Origin: Nymphalis io
Lineage: Eukaryota > Arthropoda > Insecta > Lepidoptera > Nymphalidae
Direction of reading: 5' to 3'
Assembly (NCBI RefSeq): GCF_905147045.1
Contig: NC_065918.1
Location: forward strand, 5,642,001 to 5,706,000
DNA: 64,000 nucleotides
Of the stretch, positions 12,707-23,602 are shown piece after piece. Below the pieces are notes generated by a model, which was not told where the DNA came from, searched no databases, and saw only the letters and a program-made list of their open reading frames with translations. The position numbers and the translations under genes were made by a program. Position 1 is the stretch's first letter. The number at the start of each line of letters is the position of its first letter.

Positions 12707-12775
12707 TTTTTTATATAATAGGTTGGCGGCCGGCAAATGGGCCGCCTGATGGTAAGTGGTCACCAACGCCTATAG
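12707..12775 (-). repeat. SINE-B 3'-end fragment
   Basis: It starts with the T-rich complement of the tail (12707-12712). CGGCAAATGGGCCGCCTGAT and GGTAAGTGGTCACCAACGCC follow. It keeps only the tail stem-loop region. Confidence 0.75.
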
Positions 12776-13659
12776 TTTTAAATGTCCTTGAGTCTAATGT
12801 AGAACTGTTGTCCTCATTGTTGTTATTGTAATATAATTACTTGGTTAACTATGCAATGTAACAATCAAAACAAAAATTATTTAAAATATTCATTTTTAAA
12901 TGAATAATATATAGTACGTAGACTTTGACTCGCCGACCCATAAAAGATACGCTAGACTCAAACAACGGAAGGACAAACCATGAATCAAACTTTCGGGTTG
13001 ATAAATAATTCAGAGTAGTAGGAATAGCAGAGATTCATATAATTGGGTCACAATGTAAGATTAAATATCTCAACGAAATCAAGAAACATTTTACGTATTA
13101 AATAAAGCACGTTCAGTATAATGGAATGTCAATTCATTCCGTTAAATGGAACGTTAATTTTAACTTTATTTAGTCGGTTTCTTCAGCAATGAGGATTACT
13201 CTAAAGAGGTAATTGTCTTTTAATTAAAACAATATCTATGTTTAAAATAAGCCAAGCTATCAATTAATTTCTGACGCAGATGTTAAATATATTTACATAA
13301 ATGATACAGTAGGTATATTATAAAATGCCTAAGGGAATTATTTCTATTCCTTCGTAGTATAACTGTTCAATTTTCACCGGGATTACGCTATCGCTAGGCA
13401 AGCTTAATTAAATACTTCCAGTGTTGTACACATGCATCGTGTACAGGCAGTTGGATCTTTTTTAAGTAAAATATTATTATATCATAAAAATAATAACACC
13501 GAAAAGAGAGATTGCTTTAATCTAGTATAAGATAAATAATGGTCATGTAAATATACAACTTGGTTATACCGTCTTTATTGTTGCTTTACATGAATCTTTG
13601 TAACACATTTATGAAATAGGTCGATAGCATATGCTTTATATATCAATATGCAGTAATTT
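12776..13659. other. AT-rich non-coding stretch
   Basis: No recognisable gene or repeat. Confidence 0.5.
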
Positions 13660-13835
13660 GTTTACGCCCGCGGCTTCGTACGCGTCTGTGAGGGGGTCGG
13701 GGGCTGGCGGAGGTGTTAAGTCCCCTATGTCCTATATATAATACATATAAGTTAAGGCGTGAAAGCGTATCAAACAAACAAATTCATTCTCGCATTTACT
13801 ATTTTAGTAACGGCTAGTTAGGATTACGAAATCAA
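13660..13835 (+). repeat. Common lepidopteran dispersed repeat, diverged
   Basis: It begins with CCCGCGGCTTCGTACGCG and ends with AAGGCGTGAAAGCGTATCAA, ACAAACAAATTCATTCTCGC, ATTTACTATTTTAGTA and GTTAGGATT. From memory this layout matches a very common lepidopteran repeat, which I suspect is the 3' end of an RTE-type LINE or a SINE sharing that tail. A second copy is at 52548-52707. Confidence 0.6.
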
Positions 13836-15000
13836 TCAATTCTCGCTCTATCTCATTACTACTATGTAATGTCTAATTACAGATTAATTATCCTTTAATT
13901 GTGCGCCTACTGCGTCGTTCAATTTATGCTTAATATGCTATTGCTTTGAGCTTTAATGTAATATTATTATAATATAATTAACATTATTTTTTAATAGCGG
14001 CCTATACCGTCTTTGCTCATGTGTGATTATGGTTTTATGGCCTCTTCCAGCTGTTTCTATTATTTTTATCACCATTTCAACATTTTTTTTCTTATTACTA
14101 CACACGAAAATCCGACGTGTTATATTAATATATAAAAAATACGATATTTTAAGTACCAGCAATAAAGGTTTATATATTGCCTTAGGATGTTCAATATAAA
14201 ATAATAATATCTAGAAGTACCACACACAAAAATCCATGAAATATGATTTAAAATGAAAATTTTTTTACAAATCCTACAAATAACTTAACGTTTAAATATC
14301 AGCTGACATTATGATATCGGCGCTAGTTCCTTTCAGAATAGCAAGGCTTATCTTTAAACTAGGTAAGCGCCGGCTCTTGGATTACCAGAACCCTTGGCGA
14401 GTCTCGCAAATCGTTATCAGTATACATTTTTTTATACACAAATCCGATTTACATTTTCTTAACAACTTTGAAACTATGAACTGTGAGATATCTATCAGTC
14501 GAATAAATAGTTTCAAGATTTGCCTTCAAATTGCTCACGTCGCAACTATGTAAATTACATACGAATATTTGCTAATTAATTACATACTCGTTAACAAGGT
14601 TGACAGTTTTTTTTCTTATAAGAAATAACTCAAATGGATTTGGTTTTAAAATGACACGTCAAATAGCTACAAACATGTATGTGCTTATAAAATTAGCTTA
14701 ACAGCTGTTTAGCTTAAGTTAAACATTGATATCGTTCGTTCTGTCATTGTCGTTTTCACATTCGGAAAAAGAAGACACCGCATCGATTAAGTTATCAACC
14801 ACTAAACAATGTTAATAAGTAAGGCCGTTAGGGTATTATATATAACGAATCAAAGATAAGAATCATCATTCTCTGACTATCACGGTGAGCCTCTCGGCCA
14901 ATAGAACATGATACCCTATGTCAAAATCACTAAATAAATCACTAAAAATAATAAGAAGTTGTAACCTTATAAAATAATAACCAAATAATTATCAACTACC
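13836..15000. other. AT-rich non-coding stretch
   Basis: No gene recognised. An 80-codon frame at 14311-14553 has no family signature; a GGTAAGC donor-like sequence lies at about 14361, but no exon partner is seen. Confidence 0.45.
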
Positions 15001-15264
15001 TTTTTTTTTTTAAATTATGCAGCCTCGCAACTGGGGTACCTGATAATAAGTGGTCACCACCGCTTATCGACACATTGTAAGAAGTATTAAACATTTCTTA
15101 CAATACGCCACCTCGTAAACTAAGATACGATGTTCCATGTGCCAAAGACTTAATTTCCTTTCAAACCGGAACACAATGATACTAACTATTATTATTTGTC
15201 GGAAGAACATGCGATGAGTGGGTGGTACTTACTCAAACGAGCTAGCCCAAGGCCCTACAACCAA
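15001..15264 (-). repeat. SINE-B copy, diverged
   Basis: It begins with a T-run of at least 11 nt (the complement of the A-tail). The tail region CCTGATAATAAGTGGTCACC, CTTTCAAACCGGAACACAA and GAGTGGGTGGTACTTACTC follow, then the 5' end near CCCTACAACCA. It spans the full length with many substitutions. Confidence 0.8.
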
Positions 15265-15969
15265 GTAAATCTCTTACTCGAAATAACTTAATAAAGATAA
15301 TTGGGTATTTATTTAATTAAGAGTATTACGGACAAAAAACCCTCGATCTTTCTAAAAATAAAAATTGTGAACTGCGGAGTGTTCTAATATACTATCATCA
15401 TCTCGTGAGATTATTTTTTAAACTGAAATATTCATTTAAATTATTTAACACTAATCGTCCCAGCTTCGCCCGGGTTGATAAGAAGAAATATGTTTTTTAA
15501 TAAAGGCACGCTTACATAATGTAACAATCTTAATACGTGAAGTAATAAAATATTTTTTAAGGGTTTCAACTGTATATTTTTGTATGTTTGTTACACGACA
15601 ATTCCGCCATTAATTAATTGATTTTGATGATTCTTTTTTGTTTAGTCATATTTCACAGGTGGTCCCATATAAATTTTATCGAAATTGATTTGGAGTTTTT
15701 TGAATAAATCAATAAAAACAAAATTATATACAAAGATAATGTTTTGTTTGTGGTTCCTTTCAGCAAAAGTTTTTGATGAGGATTTTCAATCTCTCTTCTT
15801 TTAACTGTCATCACAGAAACACTTACTAAAAACAAAGAATATTGTTTTTATTTGTAATAAGGAGGCGTCATGATAATTATTATACATTAATAATACCTAT
15901 TCTTAAAGAAGACAGAAAAAACAACTTTCTGCCAAACGGCGCTGTCTCATTTGAGCAGCACCTTAAGTA
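15265..15969. other. AT-rich non-coding stretch
   Basis: Contains only a short CCCAGCTTCGCCCGGGT piece (about 15459-15475) reminiscent of the repeat at 13660. The 60-codon minus-strand frame at 15653-15835 has no family signature. Confidence 0.5.
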
Positions 15970-16278
15970 CAGTACAGTACAGTAACAGCCTGTTAATGTC
16001 CCACTGCTGGGCTAAGGCCTCCTCTCCCTTTTGAGGAGAAGGTTGTGGAGCTTATTCCACCACGCTGCTCCAATGCGGATTGGTAGAATACACATGTGGC
16101 AGAATTTCAATGAAATTAGACACATGCAGGTTTCCTCACGATGTTTTCCTTCACCGTTAAGCACGAGATGAATTATAATCACAAATTAAGCACATGAAAG
16201 TACAGTGGTACTTGCCCGGGTTTGAACTCACGATCATCGGATAAGATTCACGCGTTCTAACCACTGGGCCATCTCGGC
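15970..16278 (-). repeat. SINE-M, full length, with target duplication
   Basis: A tRNA-derived SINE on the minus strand. The head (at the right end) reads GCCGAGATGGCCCAGTGGTT, with an A-box-like TGGCCCAGTGG, and GAGTTCAAACCCGGGCAAG, which carries the B-box. A non-tRNA body follows, and the tail is a GTACTGTACT-type short repeat. TTAAGTA flanks it on both sides (15963-15969 and 16279-16285). Promoter boxes of this type would be read by RNA polymerase III. Confidence 0.9.
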
Positions 16279-17066
16279 TTAAGTATACCTACCTATATTA
16301 TATAAGTAAACGTACGCCTACCCATATTATATAAGGATTAATAAACTTAAAAAATAAACATACTTTCTTTGATGTGCTTCTTTCCAATCAGCTTTCGTTC
16401 GATTTCGCATTCGATATTAATAGATTAATTGAGTACCTACCCAATCTATTAATATCTTTTAAGGTTACTTCTCTTTAGCTGGCACCGACTCCAAAAATAA
16501 CTGTTTATAAATATTAAATAGATATATAAGTATCAAAAATTTTGTTGATTGTCCTTTAAGGATCTTGCTTTGAAGTAATTCAAATATTATTTTTTACTTT
16601 TTAGTAAGTTAAGTTTGAACTATACTAATGGGTATTATAGATTTGAAGTCGTATTTGATTTTTTTAAATAAATTTTATTCCAATTATATATACAAATGCC
16701 TGCCTAAGTTTGGAAACCAAATAAATAAATGATTGATTTAAAAACTCAATCGACTAATATTATTAGTCTGGTCAAATAATAAAAACTGAAAAGCGTAAAT
16801 CATATTATGTTTAAAATGATCGAAAGCATATAAAATAAGAGAAGACTGAAATAATATTTCCTTTGTAAAATGTTCCTTTGAATATAGATAATTATTTAAT
16901 TCGCTCAGGGAATGTATGCCCAAATAAGACAGGCTCGTTCTTATCGTGGCGATAATTGACGTTTCGACGATATTTTTCATGGCGCGTACAATTATGAAGT
17001 GAGCGACTTAATTCATTTAAATACAATCTTAGAGGTAGTGGCGACAAAATGTGAATAAGAGCTAAA
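16279..17066. other. AT-rich non-coding stretch with one hairpin
   Basis: Contains a near-duplicate of a 17-nt TACC(T/C)ATATTATATAAG unit at about 16290-16330 and the hairpin at 16413-16456. No gene recognised. Confidence 0.5.
16413..16456. other. Perfect 14-bp inverted repeat
   Basis: The arms 16413-16426 and 16443-16456 are exact reverse complements (GATATTAATAGATT and its complement), with a 16-nt loop. Likely an inverted-repeat remnant. Confidence 0.7.
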
Positions 17067-17290
17067 ATAACGTCAGTTTCTTTAAGAATCACGTTTTGAC
17101 TCTTGAAGACCCTGACGAACCGATGGTCGAATTGCCCGCCCGGTCGAGCAGGAATTTTAGGGCTCTTATAACGGCTCATTTGAAGGATGAATTATCGAAA
17201 ATTACGCGCTTACTTTACTTTAGTGTGTTTCTTTTGATGGACAAGAAAATGTTACAGCATGAGCATAGTTTGTCTATATCGTTTTTATAA
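17067..17290 (+). other. Unassigned open frame in a GC-richer patch
   Basis: A plus-strand frame reads through LTLEDPDEPMVELPARSS and RNFRALITAHLKDELSKIT before a hydrophobic end; a 95-codon minus-strand frame overlaps it (16892-17179). Base composition around 17090-17170 is clearly richer in GC than the surroundings. There is no convincing acceptor or GT donor and I recognise no family. It could be a relic exon, an unknown repeat or chance. Confidence 0.2.
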
Positions 17291-17554
17291 GAGACGACGT
17301 ATCGTATTGCTTAAATTTTTATAGATTATAAAGAAAAAAATATATAATCTACTTGACATATCTTAGAGGAATAGCACCCGTGACCATAACCCATTTCATC
17401 AGGACTAGGACTGTGTTTTCAACGTGAATACCTAAAAGTAATCTTCCAGACTTTTATCGTCACGTCGAAATTTGTGGCAACAGTCGGGTTCTAATAAAAT
17501 GTAGTTACGGAATACGTCATATAATAAACTTCAAATAACCATTTAGCGTTTTTA

Positions 17555-17745
17555 ACAATTTAGTTATCTATACAAATAAATAAAATTGAAGTGTCTGTCT
17601 GTGATTTCAAAATAACTGCCTCTCTTAAATGGGAATATGGCTATTTGCGATTTACCAAAACATAAACAATTTTTTTTTTGTTCATTTGCCTGTTTGTCCA
17701 GGCTAATCTTTGAAACAACTAAAAATTAGAAATTGAAATAACTGA
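17555..17745 (+). repeat. R-family dispersed repeat
   Basis: Contains AAAATTGAAGTGTCTGTCTG, TGATTTCAAAATAACTGCCT, GTTTGTCCAGGCTAATCTTT and GAAACAACTAAAAATTAG. It aligns with 28905-29060 (+) and 33869-34072 (-). From memory, elements with this start often end in GCGGGCAACAGCTAGT, which is seen at 18903-18938; the class (Helitron-like or SINE-like) is uncertain. Confidence 0.65.
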
Positions 17746-18090
17746 ATTATTATTTAATTAACAAGAAGTAATTCAAGGTTCCGTTTAGTCTTTCATCAAA
17801 ATCGGTTGAGTCTTATGATTAACATACATATTTTTGTTGTAATTTACATACATATAATGACTTTTCTTGACTATATACTTTATATACGCAGAGTCTAAAC
17901 CACAGGGTTTAGAAATTTGAAATTTTGGTAGTTGACATTTTTTATAATGTGAACACCCGTTAAGGAAGGAAATCTGGAAATTCCTCCCCTTAAAAAAAAA
18001 GAATGTATGCAACCCATTATTTTCAAAGTTAGATGCATGAAATTTTATATACAAGCTTCTGTTTAGAAATAAATAAATGTATATTTCAGC
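17746..18090. other. Non-coding stretch, possibly internal to R
   Basis: No gene. TCATCAAAATCGGTTGAG (about 17794-17811) resembles the internal part of the R-type element recalled from other lepidopterans, so R may continue here. Confidence 0.4.
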
Positions 18091-18255
18091 ATAGGTAGGC
18101 GGACGGGCAAATGGGCCACGTGATGTTAAGTGCTCATCGCTGCCCATAGACATTGGTAATGTAAGAAATATTAACCATTCCTTACATGGCTAATGGCACT
18201 ACCAAACGTGGGAACGAAGATGTTATGACCGTGGTGCCTGTAGTTGCACTCGCTC
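18091..18255 (-). repeat. SINE-B copy, 3' part (split by SINE-M)
   Basis: GGTAGGCGGACGGGCAAATG, then the tail stem-loop region (CCACGTGATGTTAAGTG), then the block ending GCCTGTAGTTGCACTCGCTC. The homology breaks exactly where SINE-M begins and resumes after it. Confidence 0.85.
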
Positions 18256-18565
18256 ACCGAGATGGCCCAGTGGTAAGAACATGTGAATCTTAACCGATGA
18301 TCGTGGGTTCAAACCCGGGCAAGCACCACTGAATTTTCATGTGCTTAATTTGTGATTATAATTCATCTCGTGCTTTACGGTGAAGGAAAACATCGTGAGG
18401 AAACCTGCATGTGTCTAATTTCACTGAAATTCTGCCACATGTGTATTCCACCAACCCGCATTGGAGCAGCGTGGTGGAATAAGCTCCAAAACCTTCTCCT
18501 CAAAAAGAGGAGAGGAGGCCTTTAGCCCAGCAGTGGGACATTCACAGGCTGTTACGGTACGGTAC
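18256..18565 (+). repeat. SINE-M, full length, nested in SINE-B
   Basis: ACCGAGATGGCCCAGTGGTA (A-box region), then GTGGGTTCAAACCCGGGC (B-box), the body, and the tail CAGGCTGTTACGGTACGGTA. It interrupts a minus-strand SINE-B. At most 3-4 nt at the junctions could be duplicated. Confidence 0.92.
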
Positions 18566-18640
18566 TCTTCCTTTAAACCAGAACGCAACTATACTAAGTA
18601 TTGCTGTTTAGCGGTAGAAAATTTCATTCATCATCAGATC
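18566..18640 (-). repeat. SINE-B copy, 5' part (resumes after SINE-M)
   Basis: CTCTTCCTTTAAACCAGAAC, then AGTATTGCTGTTTAGCGGTA, continues the SINE-B interrupted at 18255. It decays before reaching the 5' end. Confidence 0.8.
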
Positions 18641-19923
18641 ATTTACAGTAATAACTATATCCAACAGCGTGAATGAATGTTGGGGTATTTAAGCAACAGA
18701 ATCGTAGATCGGAAGACTTGTATAAAATATCTTTTTTCTTCAAGCCATTTAAGTCAATGTAAAAATATTAATGAAACTACAGGGTTTCACAGTAAGTTCA
18801 TTGATGACTATTAAAATAATTATCTAAAAATAGAAAAAAAAAATCCTTAATATACTTTTTTCTAACGAAAATGACATTTCATGCTTCTATTTGTCGTTTA
18901 TTATATACTTAAGCGCGAGTGAAGCCGCGGGCAACAGCTAGTAATGAAATATAATGTTAAGATGACAGTATCTGTAAAATGAAACCCGCTGTATCTTTAT
19001 TTCTAGAGTTTCTTAAAAAGTATGTCTAAAGACAAAATTGTTCAAGACAATAAATTCATTCTTTAAAATATTTTACGTCAGTAGATGCAAAAAAATAATA
19101 AGTACCCACATATATTTTTGGGGAATTCGTCGTTTTTTTATTATTCCAGGAGTAGTAGAAAAATTTTGTTTAGTAACACAGTACTCACAGTAGGTACTTT
19201 CACAGTGTTGCTATAACAAAATAACTGATACATCTAATGAACTACAGCGTAGTATTGTTGATCGAAGACTACAGCAGTGCTGTTCTGTAAGAAATCGCTC
19301 ATGTGATGCTTAAAACCGACGTGCTACGCTATTTTGATACGTATTTCCCTAAAAAAATTATAATTATAAAGTAAATGTCACATATCACTTTTTTGTGTTT
19401 GGACTGCGGTGAATTTGTTCTTATAGATGACCCTTCTGATCGATTTCGACCACGGCAGTCTTTCTCAAGCCAGATTAGCTACGAGTAGCTGTGCGCGAAT
19501 TATATTTCATTTGTTTCCTGTAACGATGGTAGTAGTCGATGGAGATTTCAATCAATTATTATTTTGCATTTTTATGAATGACGCTTTAACCTTTCTAAAA
19601 ACCGTTATTTATTTTAGAAGTACTAAGTCAACAAACGGAAAGATAGACAGAGACCCCCTTTTATATTTAAGATAGGTAGGAGTTTGAATTAATGTAATTT
19701 AAACAGAATTTTACTTTTAATTTGTTTTTCTAATCAAACGGAACTTCAAATCGAGTAAGCGTTTGTCTATCAAAATAAAATAAAAAACTTAAAGTTGATT
19801 AAAACTCCGATAAAATGTCTCATTTCTACGTATGCAGTTGCATGTGACAATTTTAACACTTTGTTATATATATCTACTTATTTGATATTATAATATATAA
19901 ACATATATGTATATATGTTTATT
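18641..19923. other. AT-rich non-coding stretch
   Basis: Contains GCGCGAGTGAAGCCGCGG followed by GCAACAGCTAGTA at 18910-18938, a typical lepidopteran repeat end that may be the far end of R. An 82-codon frame at 19427-19675 has no family signature. Confidence 0.5.
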
Positions 19924-20147
19924 TTATAGAATAGGTAAGACGGGTTAATAAAAAATATTAACCATCCCTTACATCACCAATACACAACCAACCTTGGGAA
20001 CTAAGATGTTATGTCCCTCGTGCATGTAGTTATACTGACTTACTCATCCTTCGAACCGGAACACAAAAATATAAAGTACTGCCTTGCGGTAGAATATCTG
20101 ATTAGTGTGTGGTGCCAAGATGACCTTGCACAAAGCCCTACAACCAA
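19924..20147 (-). repeat. SINE-B copy with internal deletion
   Basis: TTATAGAATAGGTAAGACGG (tail side) jumps directly to ATATTAACCATCCCTTACAT, so the stem-loop region is deleted. It continues to GCACAAAGCCCTACAACCA at the 5' end. Confidence 0.85.
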
Positions 20148-20999
20148 TTATTGATGTTAAAGTCTAAAATAACTACCGTTTAAGGGTAAATATGGTTATT
20201 TTTGTTTTATTTAAAAAAGTCTATTGAAAGCTTAATAATATAAGCCATTTTATTAACTAACTGCTCCCTGTGGTTTCACCGCCATTAAATTTGGATTATG
20301 TACGTCTGTTTCATGCATCTGATGAAAATATAACGAAATTAGTCTCGATTGAACGTTTAAAATAGTATTTAGTTTGATACCTCTCCGATTCATAGCACAG
20401 CCCGCCACCTCAGCTGCCTGTCGTTGTTCTCGCTACACTCACTTGTACTTTGCCAGATTAGCTGATGTTTATGATTACTATTCCGTCCCTTAGAGCCTCA
20501 GCGTAAGTTGTAAAATCTATAATAAAATATTTTCTCAATAAATTTTCTTCTAAAAGGTTCTAAAACGGTTCTTTCTCAAAACAGAGTAGCATCTAGTTCT
20601 TGCTTACCGCGAGAATACCGTGATTAAATATAGAGAATATTTGAGCTATTTAATATTAATTCGGCCTTTATGTAAACAAATAAACTCACTGAAACATTAA
20701 ATATTATCCTGAGATTTATAATCATGACAATTATTTCAAAGTAGAATTATACTTAAACACTTTCAAACTAGACTTGGATTGTTTACTCAAAGTAGAAAGC
20801 CAGTTGGATTGGTCAATTGATTTCTTTAATTGTATTAGTCAGCTCTATAAAGAAATTAGCATTTAAAGAGAGATCATTTCTTATACTGTCTGTGGCATGA
20901 TTAATCCGTGAGCTGAGTACTTCCGCTACTTATTCTCAGACAGCAACGTAGGATTTTTTTAACGAGTTATTATAAGCATAAATCAATACATTTTAACCA
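20148..20999. other. Non-coding stretch
   Basis: Only a short CTGTGGTTTCACC piece near 20270, like the head of the repeat at 13660. No gene recognised. Confidence 0.5.
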
Positions 21000-21130
21000 A
21001 ACATTGCGGTTAAGGCCGCGATATGGACTAGCAGCACTGAGTTTTCTCATGATTAATCTGTATTTATATATTGCTCGATAGTAAAGGAAAATCGTGAGGA
21101 AACTCTGCATATTTCAGATGAAAATCCTCA
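21000..21130 (+). repeat. Old SINE-M remnant
   Basis: GCAGCACTGAGTTTTCTCAT, then GTAAAGGAAAATCGTGAGGA and AACTCTGCAT, follow the middle of SINE-M. The head and tail are unrecognisable. Confidence 0.65.
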
Positions 21131-22557
21131 CTAGAGCATCCAGCCAGAAGTGTGTTTCTAACATTCCCCTTGACGACGTTTACTGGCAATTTTTTCGGAA
21201 CAGTAATTTTCTCTGTGATTATACAGCAAAGAAACAATATACCATATATAGAAATATATTGAACATATGAAAGTCCATTAAAATTATAATTGAAATTTTA
21301 GTGACTTTTTTTACATAACTACGGTTATTTACCTTATAAATAAAGGAATAATAATGTTAAGTACATTTTATATTTATTTTAATAAAATAGCAGGATTTGA
21401 AAACAATATTCTATGCAGGTAATATTTAAGTACGGTTATTAAGTTGAATGGCTGCGTACGCTTTTTCTGCTACGTTCATTGGAAATAGTATTTTCGTAGA
21501 GGAAGAAATAACTTATTTTTTATTATTATTATTTTTACTGTGTAAGGTATTATTAGTATTATAGTATTGTGTTTAAAATTATCTTAACGATAATTACATA
21601 CATATACATTGGTTAATGGAATAAATAAATATTTTACATTGAAATATTAGTTACAGTTCAAAACCACTCTCGTCATGAGTGTAGGCTATGCACGAGTACG
21701 TAGGTTGGGGACAAATCGATTGGAGGACACTGAGCTGACCAAGCATATTTCGCTTTTCTCAAAAAAACAAGCTTAATTTCTACAAACCACAGGTGATCCG
21801 TGTTGTTTGGTGATGATCCGTGGTTGTTATTAGTGCATAATTATTTTCTTTATAAAGGTACTGTATAAAACACAAAATTAACAATATATTATTATTATAT
21901 ATCCTACTTAGTTTAATTTAGGATTTTCTTTATTATTTGGGTTATGAAATGTCAGTAATTCGTTACAATAATGCCAGTATGCTGATAAAAGAAAACAATC
22001 GTTCACAATAGTTGAAATGAAAATATGTGAATCGTAAATGGAATACTGAAATGCAAAATTTTATTACACGGAAAAAGTTGCGACGCGATGGAGGGTTCAG
22101 CGGGTGACCTGACCGACGGCCTTTATACTGCAGTTGTGTGACGTTTAATGCTACACGGGATTACTATCATACTCATATACCGGTCTAAAATTTTCATTAT
22201 TAAAGCATGTATCTAACGTATGGAATTTTGTAAAATAAATTATGTTTTAATAATTCTTAATCAAGCATCTCTATAATAAGTGAATGGTGAATAAATTCGT
22301 TGTATTCTTGATGTCTAGTAATTTTATTTAATGATTTACTGTTCGTAATATAATCAAATGGCTCGCTCTGAGGTGTGATCTACTCGTATGCCGTGACGGC
22401 AAACGGTACGACGCTCTCTTGTCTCATCATGCTTTCTCTTTGCCACAACTCAAATAATTATACTTCGTTGCTTATATGTTATTATAATATAATAATAAAA
22501 AAAAACTACGGAAACGCGATGTTTTTTAATTTAATTTCATGTATTTTATTTTATTTT
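21131..22557. other. AT-rich non-coding stretch
   Basis: No gene or repeat recognised. Confidence 0.5.
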
Positions 22558-22870
22558 AGCCGAGATGGCCCTGTAGTAAGAACGCGTGAATCTTAACCGA
22601 TGATCGTGGGTTCAAGCCCGGGCAAGCACCACTGAATTTTCATGTGCTTCATTTGTGATTATAATTCATCTCGTGCTTTACGGTGAAGGAAAACATCGTG
22701 AGGAAACCTGCATGTGTCTAATTTCACTAAAGTTCTGCCACATGTGAATTCTACCAACCCGCATTGGAGCAGCGTGGTGGAATAAGCTCCAATCCTTCTC
22801 CTCAAAAAGAGGAGAGGAGGCCTTTAGCCCAGCAGTGGGACATTCACAGGCTGTTACGGTACGGTACGGT
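22558..22870 (+). repeat. SINE-M, full length, with 10-bp target duplication
   Basis: It runs from AGCCGAGATGGCCCTGTAGT to a tail of GTTACGGTACGGTACGGT. ATTTTATTTT flanks it at 22548-22557 and 22871-22880. The B-box is intact (GGGTTCAAGCCCGGG). A frame at 22375-22596 that runs into it is chance. Confidence 0.92.
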
Positions 22871-23418
22871 ATTTTATTTTTCGGTTTTCTTTAATAATAT
22901 ATTATTTTAATTATCACCGATATTTCCCATCTACTGGACGTCCCGTGACGGACACATTTTTTATTTATATATTCGTATCACCAGAAGTATCGTAGATGTA
23001 TGTTTATCTGATTAAAAATAATATCATAAGGTGTTTTAAGTAATTTTGTAATATTTGTTTAATATTGTATATTGGTGTTATAAATTGCTTTACAATACAT
23101 AGATTTTGATTGAGTCTAAGCTTTATTTTAAGGAAATAGCGGTTGAAATTCAGCTGTTGATAAACGTAACGTTATTTGCTCTGTGCGTATGGCTGGATCT
23201 ATGTATGTTCGCATGACTAATTTAAATTAAGTTAGGCTCCTACAGGACTGTTTCCTGTAAGGTTTGTTACTTTACTAAAACTATCAATATTATTTATTTT
23301 ATATATTCAGATAATATAATAAGGCCTTTTCAGACCCTATTATACATTACCATGTATTATGTCAGCCAAAGAAGTTTATGTAAGTTGACTTTAAACATCA
23401 AAGTTTATACGTAATTTA

Positions 23419-23445
23419 AACGTAATACTCTTAAAGTATTACGTT
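23419..23445. other. Perfect 11-bp hairpin
   Basis: The arms 23419-23429 and 23435-23445 are exact reverse complements (AACGTAATACT and its complement) around CTTAA. Confidence 0.7.
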
Positions 23446-23544
23446 CAATAAAATGAACGTAACATCAATTACTTTAAGGCAGCAGCAATCTTATCTCTCG
23501 GGTAGTGTCTTATAAAGTGAAAAATACCTACCTACCTTCCAGAG

Positions 23545-23602
23545 ATATTCAGCTGTTGCTATTTGGGATACGTATATTCAGCTGTAGCTGTTTCAGATAC
23601 GT
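23545..23602 (+). repeat. Imperfect tandem pair of a 29-bp unit
   Basis: Both 29-bp units start ATATTCAGCTGT and end GATACGT, with a few differences between them. Confidence 0.75.

Noticed and set aside
14311..14553. 80-codon frame with an internal GGTAAGC donor-like site
   Set aside because: No partner exon or domain; AT-rich surroundings make such sites common.
17785..18153. 122-codon minus-strand frame
   Set aside because: It starts inside SINE-B and passes through AT-rich sequence; no domain.
18256..18330. Possible tRNA gene at the start of SINE-M
   Set aside because: Repeated at several loci with the same downstream body and target duplications; a tRNA-derived SINE.
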